A stretch of 5,537 nucleotides of DNA from Bacteroidota bacterium (GCA_003519545.1 DOWN01000235.1:1-5537); one strand, 5' to 3'. Counted from the stretch's first letter, positions 1 to 5,537 are shown. Numbers and translations are program-made. The notes: generated by a model from the letters alone, not told the origin.

Positions 1-251
1 GTTTTAATTTCCTCATTGTAAATTTCTTCAAATAATGAAACTACATTTTTATTTGATTTTTTAATTCCTTCTCTTAAAATTAAATATTCATAATTTTTTT
101 CAATGGAAAACTCAAGATAACTTCCACCGTTTAATTCCAATACAAGTTTATTTTTTTCCTGAGTATAAATATCAGAGATTTTTAAACCGGTTATTCTTTG
201 ATTTAAAAATTCTGATTGCAAAACCAATACAGGAAAATGATTTATCCTCAT
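1..251 (-). CDS. NFACT-N domain protein (RqcH/fibronectin-binding-like), 5' part only
   Basis: This is the first 83 codons of a gene that runs off the left edge. The ATG at 251 is the only usable start, because an in-frame TAA lies at 264-266, five codons upstream. The protein opens with a helix (FPVLVLQSEFLNQRITGLKI), then TQEKNKLVLEL at 30-40, YLILREG at 56-62 and SNKNVVSLFEEI at 66-77. This order (N-terminal helix, G-x-K/R-I, a QEKN-L-V-L strand, Y-L-x-L-R-E, then a basic stretch before LF) is how I recognise the N-terminal domain of NFACT proteins. That family includes bacterial RqcH, which binds stalled 50S subunits and adds C-terminal tails to trapped peptides. The catalytic and RNA-binding parts are outside the window, so the function is inferred. 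It lies 53 bases after atpG on the same strand with no visible terminator, so it may be co-transcribed. No clear Shine-Dalgarno site is seen. Confidence 0.6.
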   Translation of the reverse strand, partial: MRINHFPVLVLQSEFLNQRITGLKISDIYTQEKNKLVLELNGGSYLEFSIEKNYEYLILREGIKKSNKNVVSLFEEIYNEEIK

Positions 252-304
252 ATCAGAAATAAATTATTTATATAAGTTAATTTTAAAAAATTTAAGGAAA
301 AGAA
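252..304 (-). other. Short AT-rich spacer between atpG and the NFACT-N gene
   Basis: These 53 bases hold no stable hairpin followed by a T run on the transcribed strand, and no convincing promoter. I looked for a Bacteroidota-type TAnnTTTG element and for a standard -35/-10 pair. The lack of a terminator favours read-through from the ATP synthase operon into the next gene, but base composition this AT-rich makes a weak promoter hard to exclude. Confidence 0.4.
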
Positions 305-1171
305 TTATGATTCTTTCAACGCTTCAGCACCGGATACAATCTCAAGAATTTCTTTTGTGATTGCTTCCTGCCTTGCTCTGTTATATTGAAGATCAAGTTC
401 TTTTATAAGGTCAGATGCATTTTTAGATGCAGTTTCCATAGCGGTCATTCTTGCCCCTTGTTCTGCTGCGTTAGATTCAAGCAGAGATTTCCAAAGTTGA
501 ATGTTTAATTGTTTAGGAATTATATCATTTAAAATACTTTCAACATCAGGTTCATAAATATAATCCAGTTTTTTTGCTTTCTCGTCTTTTGCTTTTTCTT
601 TTCTAACGAGCGGTAAAAACTGTTCTATTCTGATAACTTGTTTGATAACAGATTTAAATTCATTGTAAATAATTTCAACTCTGTCATATTCTCTGTTCAG
701 ATACCCTTTTACAATTCTATTCACAATTTCATTTGATAAATCTATATTCAGATTGTTAAATATGCCTGAAAAGTGTTCAATCATATTTACATTTCTGTTT
801 TTAAAAATATCATATCCTTTTTTACCGACACAAATTAGCTGTGCTGAACTTCCGAGATTCTGAAGGTGATTCGCTGCTGCTTTGATCAAATTAGTGTTAA
901 AAGAACCACAAAGTCCTCGATCGGCAGTAACGAGAACAACCAATACATTACCACCTTCTCTTTTTTCCATTAAAGGATTTACAATCTTATCGGTTGTTGA
1001 AAGTAATTGGGTGAGAAGTTCATTTAATTTTAAAGCATAAGGTCTTGCAGAAGTAATTCTGTCCTGGGCTCTTCTTAACTTTGCGGCAGCAACCATTTTC
1101 ATCGCTTTCGTGATTTTCTGTGTGCTTTTTACCGCGTTTATTCTTACTTTAATTTCTTTAAGTGTTGCCAA
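305..1171 (-). CDS. atpG: F1Fo ATP synthase gamma subunit
   Basis: This is the central rotor shaft of F1. Its N- and C-terminal helices form a coiled coil inside the alpha3beta3 ring and couple c-ring rotation to catalysis. The 288-residue length is normal for the family (E. coli 287). Visible hallmarks are the N-terminal helix MATLKEIKVRINAVKSTQKI with TKAMKMVAAAKLRRAQ at 21-36, the Rossmann-like core motif VTADRGLCGSFN at 81-92, and the C-terminal signature ITKEILEIVSGAEAL at 271-285. The start is a TTG at 1169-1171: an in-frame TAA at 1181-1183 is only three codons upstream, and MATLKEI is where gamma proteins begin. AAGAG lies about six bases before the TTG and could serve as a weak ribosome binding site. 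The gene lies 46 bases after atpA. No atpD follows, unlike the E. coli operon. Confidence 0.98.
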   Translation of the reverse strand: MATLKEIKVRINAVKSTQKITKAMKMVAAAKLRRAQDRITSARPYALKLNELLTQLLSTTDKIVNPLMEKREGGNVLVVLVTADRGLCGSFNTNLIKAAANHLQNLGSSAQLICVGKKGYDIFKNRNVNMIEHFSGIFNNLNIDLSNEIVNRIVKGYLNREYDRVEIIYNEFKSVIKQVIRIEQFLPLVRKEKAKDEKAKKLDYIYEPDVESILNDIIPKQLNIQLWKSLLESNAAEQGARMTAMETASKNASDLIKELDLQYNRARQEAITKEILEIVSGAEALKES

Positions 1172-1217
1172 TTTTTTCTCTTATATCTTTAAATGAACTT
1201 TAGTTTCAAAAATTAAT

Positions 1218-2738
1218 TTATGCGATAGATGATTTAAATCTCTCGGTAAATTCAGTTAATAATTTTTTAAGTCTTTCTTCAGTTTCAGATGACATTTCTT
1301 TTTTCTCTGAAATCTCAGTTAATATATCCTGATTCATACTTGTCATTTGTGATAATAAATCGTTTTCATATTGTTTAACATTTTTAACGGGAATCTCATC
1401 AAGGTATCCTTTAGTTGCTGCATAAATAATAACAACTTGCTGTTCAACAGGCATTGGTGAATATTGTTTCTGTTTTAAAACTTCAACTAGTCTTTCACCT
1501 CTTCTTAACTGTTGCTGAGTTGCTTTATCAAGATCAGAACCGAATTTTGCAAACGCTTCAAGCTCTCTGAACTGTGCAAGTTCAAGTCTTAAAGTACCTG
1601 CAATTTTTTTCATCGCTTTAATCTGAGCATTACCACCAACCCGTGAAACAGAAATACCTACGTTAATAGCAGGTCTTATACCGGCGTTAAATAAATTCGG
1701 TTCAAGATAAATCTGTCCGTCAGTAATAGAAATTACGTTTGTCGGAATATATGCAGATACGTCCCCTGCTTTTGTTTCAATAATTGGAAGAGCAGTTAAT
1801 GAACCACCTCCTAAATCAGCAGATAGTTTTGATGCTCTTTCAAGTAATCTTGAGTGCAAATAAAATACATCACCCGGATATGCTTCCCTTCCCGGTGGTC
1901 TTCTTAAAAGCAATGAAACTTCTCTGTAAGCAGCGGCTTGTTTAGATAAGTCATCAAAAATAACTAACGCATGTTTTCCGTTATCTCTGTAATATTCACC
2001 TAAAGTAGCACCTGAATAAGGAGAGATAAACTGCATAGGAGCAGGATCTGAAGCAGTAGCAACTACAACAGTAGTATATTCCATCGCCCCTGCATCCTGT
2101 AAACTTTTTACGACCTGTGCAACAGTAGAACCTTTTTGACCTGTCGCAACATATATACAATAAACGTCTTTACCTTTTTGATTTATAATAGTATCAATAG
2201 CAACGGCAGTTTTACCAGTTTGTCTGTCCCCGATAATAAGTTCTCTCTGACCTCTTCCGATTGGAATCATAGCATCAACTGCTTTCAAACCGGTTTGTAA
2301 CGGTTGATTAACAGGTGATCTTTGGATAACACCAAGTGCTTTTCTTTCAATTGGTAAAAAATGATCAGTTTTAATTTCACCTTTTCCGTCAATCGGCTGT
2401 CCGAGTGGATTTATAACTCTTCCAAGCATTGCATCGCCAACAGGCATAGATGCAATTCTTCCGGTTCTTTTCACCTGATCACCTTCTTTTACCAAAGAGG
2501 AATCACCGAATAGAATACAACCGACATTATCTTCCTCAAGGTTAAGTGCAATTCCGACAACACCATTCGGAAATTCGATTAACTCTGATGCCATACAGTT
2601 TGATAAACCATAAACTCTGGCAACACCGTCTCCGACATAAAGAACAGTTCCTACTTCATATATGTCAAGTTCTTTTTCAAAACCTGATAATTGTTTTAGA
2701 AGTATTGAGGATACTTCATCTGATTTAACTTCTGCCAT
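1218..2738 (-). CDS. atpA: F1Fo ATP synthase alpha subunit
   Basis: This is the non-catalytic nucleotide-binding subunit that alternates with beta in the F1 hexamer. At 506 residues it is complete (E. coli 513). An N-terminal beta-barrel domain (about 25-95) comes first. The nucleotide-binding domain follows, with the P-loop GDRQTGKT at 170-177 (Lys176, Thr177) and the Walker B strand ALVIFDD at 257-263. The arginine finger is Arg366 within PAINVGISVSRVGGNAQ (356-372), which reaches into the catalytic site on beta. The helical C-terminal domain covers roughly the last 120 residues. The Gln of DRQTGK, typical of alpha rather than beta, rules out a beta subunit. The start is an ATG at 2736-2738 preceded by an A-rich leader (A8, then GAAAA) without a true Shine-Dalgarno, as is common in Bacteroidota. 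A small hairpin lies just upstream. Confidence 0.99.
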   Translation of the reverse strand: MAEVKSDEVSSILLKQLSGFEKELDIYEVGTVLYVGDGVARVYGLSNCMASELIEFPNGVVGIALNLEEDNVGCILFGDSSLVKEGDQVKRTGRIASMPVGDAMLGRVINPLGQPIDGKGEIKTDHFLPIERKALGVIQRSPVNQPLQTGLKAVDAMIPIGRGQRELIIGDRQTGKTAVAIDTIINQKGKDVYCIYVATGQKGSTVAQVVKSLQDAGAMEYTTVVVATASDPAPMQFISPYSGATLGEYYRDNGKHALVIFDDLSKQAAAYREVSLLLRRPPGREAYPGDVFYLHSRLLERASKLSADLGGGSLTALPIIETKAGDVSAYIPTNVISITDGQIYLEPNLFNAGIRPAINVGISVSRVGGNAQIKAMKKIAGTLRLELAQFRELEAFAKFGSDLDKATQQQLRRGERLVEVLKQKQYSPMPVEQQVVIIYAATKGYLDEIPVKNVKQYENDLLSQMTSMNQDILTEISEKKEMSSETEERLKKLLTEFTERFKSSIA

Positions 2739-2759
2739 ACTATTTTCTTTTTTTTAAAT

Positions 2760-2777
2760 CGGATATATTAATATCCG
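2760..2777 (-). repeat. Perfect 7-bp inverted repeat in the atpH-atpA gap
   Basis: The plus strand reads CGGATAT-ATTA-ATATCCG: a perfect 7-base stem with a 4-base loop. It begins 8 bases after the atpH stop and ends 21 bases before the atpA start. On the transcribed strand it is followed by an A-rich run, not a T run, so it is not a Rho-independent terminator. It could affect mRNA processing, stability or atpA initiation, but no function can be read from the sequence, and short palindromes also arise by chance in AT-rich DNA. The three G/C pairs at the stem base make it stand out from its surroundings. Confidence 0.45.
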
Positions 2778-2785
2778 TAAAATTT

Positions 2786-3337
2786 TTAATTTAAAATAAC
2801 GTCACTTTCTTTGAATCTTTTCTTTAAAAGTTCAAGTTGTCTTTTAATACTCGCATCAAGAATTGTATCTTTAATCTTAACAACAAATCCGCCTATTAAT
2901 TTATTATCAACACTGAAAGAAGGAATTGTATTATATCCGGAATATTCATCAATCTTTGCTTTGAGATTTTTCTTTTCCTGATCGTTAAGTTCTACAGCCG
3001 TAGTCACATTTACATTTATATATCCGTTCTTTTCATTTTTGAAAATTATAAAATCTTCAAAGATAGATTTGATAAACATTTCTCTTCCGCGTTGAATCAG
3101 TATCAGAATAAAATGTAATGTATTTTTTTGAATTCTGCCTTCAAAAATTGACTTAACAATTTTTTGTTTTTTATCTGCATCAATAACAGGGCTTTTAAAA
3201 AATACTCTTAATTCGTTTGAATCATTCAAAGTATTAATAATGAACTGAGCATCATCTGAAACTTTTTCAAGATTGTTATGCTGCAATGCATCTTCATATA
3301 AAGCCTGTATATATCTTCTATTTATCTTATTAAACAT
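2786..3337 (-). CDS. atpH: F1Fo ATP synthase delta subunit
   Basis: This peripheral-stalk subunit (equivalent to mitochondrial OSCP) links the b-subunit dimer to the top of the alpha3beta3 head and stops the head from spinning with the rotor. At 183 residues it is full length (E. coli 177). The N-terminal helical domain (about 5-105) includes RRYIQALYEDAL at 7-18 and the typical FFKSPVI segment at 46-52. The C-terminal signature is clear: DNKLIGGFVVKIKDTILDAS at 144-163, followed by IKRQLELLKKRF. The ATG at 3335-3337 is 18 bases after the atpF stop, which suggests translational coupling. No Shine-Dalgarno site is visible. The position between b and alpha is standard. Confidence 0.97.
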   Translation of the reverse strand: MFNKINRRYIQALYEDALQHNNLEKVSDDAQFIINTLNDSNELRVFFKSPVIDADKKQKIVKSIFEGRIQKNTLHFILILIQRGREMFIKSIFEDFIIFKNEKNGYINVNVTTAVELNDQEKKNLKAKIDEYSGYNTIPSFSVDNKLIGGFVVKIKDTILDASIKRQLELLKKRFKESDVILN

Positions 3338-3355
3338 TTATCTGATAACGTTTAC

Positions 3356-3913
3356 TTAATTTTTTGGAACCTGAGATAAAAAATCGTTTATCAATTTTTT
3401 TTGTTTTTCATTATCAAGAGATTCAGAAATAATTTTTTCAGCGGCAGAAATCGCCAGATCTGAAATTTTGTCTTTCATCTCGTTTAGTGCTGATTCTTTT
3501 TGCTGTTCAATATCTCTGATTGCCTGTTCTGAAATCTTTTTTGCATCATCATTTGCTTTTGATAATATCTCTTCACGAAGTTTATTTGCCATATCTTTTG
3601 CTTCATTAATAATCTTCATAGATTGAGCATTGGCTTCAGCAAGATTCTTCTTATTCTCTTCAATCAATCTCTGTGCTTCTTTGTTTAAACTTTCAGCATT
3701 TTCAATTGAATTTTTAATCATCTCTTCTCTTGTGTGAAGTGATTTTATCAGCGGACCCCAGGCGATTTTTCTTAATAGGATAAGTAAAATTACAAAAATT
3801 ATAATTGTCCAAATAATCAATCCGGGATTAACCGAAAGCAATGATGGTTTTTCGCCATCAGGTGCAATGAATAATAATATATTAGCAAAATTTGCTAAAA
3901 TATAATTTAACAT
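3356..3913 (-). CDS. atpF: F1Fo ATP synthase b subunit
   Basis: This is the peripheral stalk: a single membrane helix followed by a long cytoplasmic coiled coil that dimerises and holds F1 to subunit a. It has 185 residues, longer than E. coli b (156). The membrane helix is about 31-47, in NPGLIIWTIIIFVILLILLR, followed by KIAWGPLIKSL at 49-59, a motif familiar from Chlorobi and Bacteroidota b subunits. From about 60 onward the chain is charged and rich in Glu, Lys, Ala and Asn, with heptad-like spacing, ending in the delta-contacting tail LINDFLSQVPKN. An extra hydrophobic stretch at 4-17 precedes the main helix and could be a short signal-like or amphipathic segment. Only one b gene is present, so the stalk should be a homodimer rather than b/b'. 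The start is an ATG without a clear Shine-Dalgarno, 26 bases after atpE. Confidence 0.96.
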   Translation of the reverse strand: MLNYILANFANILLFIAPDGEKPSLLSVNPGLIIWTIIIFVILLILLRKIAWGPLIKSLHTREEMIKNSIENAESLNKEAQRLIEENKKNLAEANAQSMKIINEAKDMANKLREEILSKANDDAKKISEQAIRDIEQQKESALNEMKDKISDLAISAAEKIISESLDNEKQKKLINDFLSQVPKN

Positions 3914-3933
3914 TTGTTATAAATTTTTAGTTT

Positions 3934-3956
3934 TTGCTATTATGATTTGATAGCAA
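3934..3956 (-). repeat. Inverted repeat across the atpE stop codon
   Basis: The plus strand carries TTGCTAT at 3934-3940 and its exact complement ATAGCAA at 3950-3956, with a 9-base loop. In the mRNA the stem starts in the last codons of atpE and encloses the stop, which is followed directly by a second in-frame stop (TAA TAG, 3937-3942). The transcript continues with A-rich sequence, so this is not an intrinsic terminator. A hairpin at the c/b boundary could help keep c-subunit output above that of b, but this is inference; the stem is only 7 bp. Confidence 0.4.
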
Positions 3957-4161
3957 GTAAGATACAGATAACAAGACCGAAAAGTGCAGCACCTTCAATA
4001 AGAGCAGCAGCGATAATCATTGAAGTTCTGATATCACCTGTTGCTTCAGGCTGTCTTCCGGTTGCTTCCATTGCAGATGCAGCTAATCTACCGATTCCGA
4101 TTCCTGCTCCGATTACTACTAATCCGGCACCAATACCGGCTGCTAAGTATGCTAAGTCCAT
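3940..4161 (-). CDS. atpE: F1Fo ATP synthase c subunit (proteolipid)
   Basis: This is the membrane rotor protein; a ring of c subunits carries ions past subunit a and turns gamma. It has 73 residues forming a two-helix hairpin. Helix 1 (about 4-28) carries the glycine packing motif GAGIGIG at 18-24. The polar loop contains GRQP at 35-38, which contacts gamma and epsilon. Helix 2 (about 46-70) carries the ion-binding carboxylate Glu56 in ALIEGAALFG. Sodium-type rings have Gln in helix 1 and Ser/Thr after the Glu. Here the equivalents are Ile23, Gly57 and Ala58, so a proton ring is expected. The ATG at 4159-4161 has the best ribosome binding site in the window. This fits the need for about ten c copies per enzyme. 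Confidence 0.98.
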   Translation of the reverse strand: MDLAYLAAGIGAGLVVIGAGIGIGRLAASAMEATGRQPEATGDIRTSMIIAAALIEGAALFGLVICILLAIKS

Positions 4162-4171
4162 TTAAATAATT

Positions 4172-4179
4172 CTCCTTTT
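4172..4179 (-). promoter_or_regulatory. Strong Shine-Dalgarno site for atpE
   Basis: The transcribed strand reads AAAAGGAG, ending 10 bases before the atpE ATG. It is the only canonical GGAG-type site seen before any gene here; the other starts have A-rich or featureless leaders. High translation of the c subunit relative to its operon neighbours is well known in other bacteria and is the likely reason. Confidence 0.75.
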
Positions 4180-4204
4180 AATGGGTTTTGTTTTTTTGTT
4201 AAAA

Positions 4205-5113
4205 TTAATGATCCTGATGAACAGCCATATTAATATATAATGTGGCTAACATAGTAAAAATATATGCCTGTAAAACAGACACGAAAATTTCAAGTAAATA
4301 TATAAATAATGCAAAAGGAACTGCGATAACAATTCCCGCGTAACTCATAATAAAAATCAAACTGATTAACGATAAAATGATAATAGAACCTGCAGTAATA
4401 TTCGCAAACAACCTCATCAAAAGTGAAAAAGGTTTTGTGAATAAACCAATAAACTCAACCACTATCATAATCGGCAATACAAATGTAGGAATTCCATGAG
4501 GAACTAAACCTTTACAGTAACCAAAAAATCCGTTCGCCTGAATCCCTTTTGCCTGTGTTACAAAAAATACTATCAATGCAAGAGCAGCAGTGACATTAAT
4601 ATTTTTAGTCGGCTGAGCCATAAAAGGAATCAATCCGAATAAATTCGCAAACAGAATAAAAAAGAATAAGGTTAAAAAGAATGGCAACATTTTTACGCCA
4701 TCTTTTCCCATATTCGGTATTACAATTTCATCTCTTACAAATACAACTATGGTTTCAATAAAATTACCAATCCCTTTAGGAACAAGATTTTTCTTATTAG
4801 AAGATGCAGCAACATATAACACAAATACCAGCAGAACTGATACCAGCATCATCATAAATAAAGATTTTGTAATTGAAAAATCGAAGGTGATACCTGCAAT
4901 TGTAACAGGTTCAAATTTTGGAAGTTTTAATTTGCCTAAAAAATAGAAATCAACGTAATCATGGTCAACAACTTTATCAACAATATCTACTTTACCTTCA
5001 TCCTCACCGCTTCCTCCGGCAAAAGAATTATTCGGGAAAGCAATAAATGAAATTATGGTAAAAGTAAAAAATAAAATGAAAATTGATTTAAGAGAGCTGT
5101 AAGAGATATTCAA
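4205..5113 (-). CDS. atpB: F1Fo ATP synthase a subunit
   Basis: This stator subunit has two proton half-channels flanking the c-ring. It has 302 residues (E. coli 271); the extra length is N-terminal. A signal-peptide-like segment (hydrophobic 11-26, possible cleavage after SFA at 30-32) is followed by an acidic linker at 36-56, as in FCB-group homologues. Membrane helices follow from about 83. The essential arginine is Arg234 in LLMRLFANITAG. Other channel residues align with E. coli: Glu220 (E196), Asn238 (N214), Gln282 (Q252) and Glu275 (at the H245 position). Ser243 takes the place of E. coli Glu219, which is His in mitochondria and many bacteria. The chosen start is a TTG at 5111-5113, since no ATG, GTG or other TTG occurs in frame between it and the stop at 5132. 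It lies 18 bases after the AtpI-like gene with no Shine-Dalgarno. Confidence 0.97.
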   Translation of the reverse strand: MNISYSSLKSIFILFFTFTIISFIAFPNNSFAGGSGEDEGKVDIVDKVVDHDYVDFYFLGKLKLPKFEPVTIAGITFDFSITKSLFMMMLVSVLLVFVLYVAASSNKKNLVPKGIGNFIETIVVFVRDEIVIPNMGKDGVKMLPFFLTLFFFILFANLFGLIPFMAQPTKNINVTAALALIVFFVTQAKGIQANGFFGYCKGLVPHGIPTFVLPIMIVVEFIGLFTKPFSLLMRLFANITAGSIIILSLISLIFIMSYAGIVIAVPFALFIYLLEIFVSVLQAYIFTMLATLYINMAVHQDH

Positions 5114-5131
5114 AGTCGTATTATCTAAAAA

Positions 5132-5467
5132 TTATATATTAGAAATTAATGAATCCTTAAACTTAATAATGAAAAACAATTCGAGAATGAGATAAGAAAA
5201 ATATAAAGCAAAAAAAGTGATTGTGAAATAAACCGGACTAAATCCAAAAACACCAATACAAATTGCAAATACTATCAGGATAATTGCCATTCTCACAAAC
5301 ATACTTATAAAAGATATTGCAAGAAATTTATTGTTAGGTTTTTTTAAAGCCGGAATTAAAATCTTTACTCCGATTAGAATATTCAAAGTGGAGACTAAGA
5401 AAGATATTGAAATTTCGGTATATGGAAAAACCTTACTATAATAAAGAACAATAAAACCTGAGAGCAA
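5132..5467 (-). CDS. AtpI-like ATP synthase-associated membrane protein (N-terminus uncertain)
   Basis: This small hydrophobic protein precedes atpB, where AtpI or its Bacteroidota counterpart usually sits. AtpI-type proteins are thought to aid c-ring assembly and possibly cation supply. The coordinates begin at a TTG, the first usable start in this frame, giving 111 residues. Segments seen are the end of a first helix (1-10), helix 2 (about 18-41), KKPNNK in a cytoplasmic loop, helix 3 (about 48-75) containing Arg59, and helix 4 (about 79-102) containing Glu96. Buried Arg and Glu in the last two helices are usual in this group. Starting at the TTG would cut helix 1 in half: the frame stays open upstream to 5521 and encodes the rest of that helix plus a basic N-terminus. 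The true protein is therefore probably about 20-25 residues longer. Family assignment rests on position and topology, since these proteins diverge strongly. Confidence 0.7.
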   Translation of the reverse strand: MLSGFIVLYYSKVFPYTEISISFLVSTLNILIGVKILIPALKKPNNKFLAISFISMFVRMAIILIVFAICIGVFGFSPVYFTITFFALYFSYLILELFFIIKFKDSLISNI

Positions 5468-5534
5468 ACTTATAACTAATCCTATTAATATGACAATTCC
5501 GGAAAATTTTTGGAACCTCTTTTAATCTGTCCAT
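5468..5534 (-). other. Probable missing N-terminus of the AtpI-like gene, out of frame with its ATG
   Basis: Upstream of the TTG at 5467 the same frame reads KRFQKFSGIVILIGLVIS, completing a membrane helix with a basic, cytoplasm-facing start, but it has no ATG, GTG or TTG before the TAA at 5522-5524. An ATG at 5532-5534 in another frame reads MDRLK and then turns into non-membrane sequence that stops soon after. Removing one A from the AAAA run at 5519-5522 (plus-strand TTTT from 5520) would join them as MDRLKRFQKFSGIVIL. That is a natural N-terminus. The break could be a sequencing or assembly indel, a real mutation, or a +1 shift. Confidence 0.5.
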
Positions 5535-5537
5535 TTT
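5522..5537 (-). CDS. Possible last codons of the preceding gene (perhaps atpZ)
   Basis: At the right edge one frame reads Lys-Trp-Thr-Asp and then TAA (5522-5524). In related operons a short AtpZ-type membrane protein precedes the AtpI-like gene, so this may be its C-terminus, overlapping the ATG at 5532-5534 by 13 bases. Only four codons are visible, so this is a weak suggestion. Confidence 0.2.

Noticed and set aside
2546..2728. 60-residue open frame on the plus strand
   Set aside because: It lies wholly inside atpA on the opposite strand, has no recognisable domain, and its composition is that of a complementary-strand shadow.
2739..2785. Rho-independent terminator between atpH and atpA
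   Set aside because: The hairpin is followed by an A-rich run on the transcribed strand, so the U-tract is missing, and a terminator inside a core operon would be unlikely.
3940..4161. Sodium-translocating c-ring
   Set aside because: The Gln of helix 1 and the Ser/Thr after the carboxylate needed for sodium binding are absent (Ile23, Gly57, Ala58), so a proton ring is expected.
3947..4165. 72-residue open frame on the plus strand
   Set aside because: It mirrors atpE almost exactly; its Ala/Pro/Ile-rich sequence is the antisense of the glycine- and alanine-rich c subunit.
4749..4946. 65-residue open frame on the plus strand
   Set aside because: It is antisense to atpB with no start context or family resemblance.
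1..5537. Novel accessory, defence or mobile system; CRISPR, tRNA, rRNA or insertion sequence
   Set aside because: Nearly all the sequence is accounted for by conserved ATP synthase genes. I saw no spaced direct repeats, transposase, terminal inverted repeats or RNA-gene signatures.

Overview
The window is a stretch of an F-type (F1Fo) ATP synthase operon from an AT-rich bacterium, all read from the minus strand. In transcription order (high to low coordinates) it holds an AtpI-like membrane protein, subunit a (atpB), c (atpE), b (atpF), delta (atpH), alpha (atpA) and gamma (atpG). The 5' part of an NFACT-N (RqcH/fibronectin-binding-like) gene follows and runs off the left edge. Gaps between genes are 18 to 53 bases with no credible terminator, so the genes are probably one transcription unit whose promoter lies beyond the right edge.

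The organism is most likely in the Bacteroidota/Chlorobiota/Ignavibacteriota (FCB) group. This rests on the I-B-E-F-H-A-G order with no beta (atpD) or epsilon (atpC) gene after gamma, a signal-peptide-like, acidic N-terminal extension on subunit a, a b subunit carrying the NPGLIIWT...KIAWGP motif, few Shine-Dalgarno sites, and AT-rich composition. The placement is inferred from sequence features, without a search.

Right part (3356-5537): the membrane sector Fo. AtpI-like proteins help assemble the c-ring. Subunit a carries the essential arginine and both half-channels, subunit c forms the proton-binding rotor, and b is the peripheral stalk. Left part (305-3337): delta joins the stalk to the top of F1, alpha forms the stator hexamer with beta, and gamma is the central shaft. 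Beta and epsilon must be encoded elsewhere for a working enzyme.

This is conserved core metabolism and I see no undescribed system. Points worth checking are a probable frameshift or missing start at the N-terminus of the AtpI-like gene, a serine in subunit a where families usually have His or Glu, two small intergenic hairpins, TTG starts for atpB and atpG, and the ribosome-quality-control-type gene directly after atpG.
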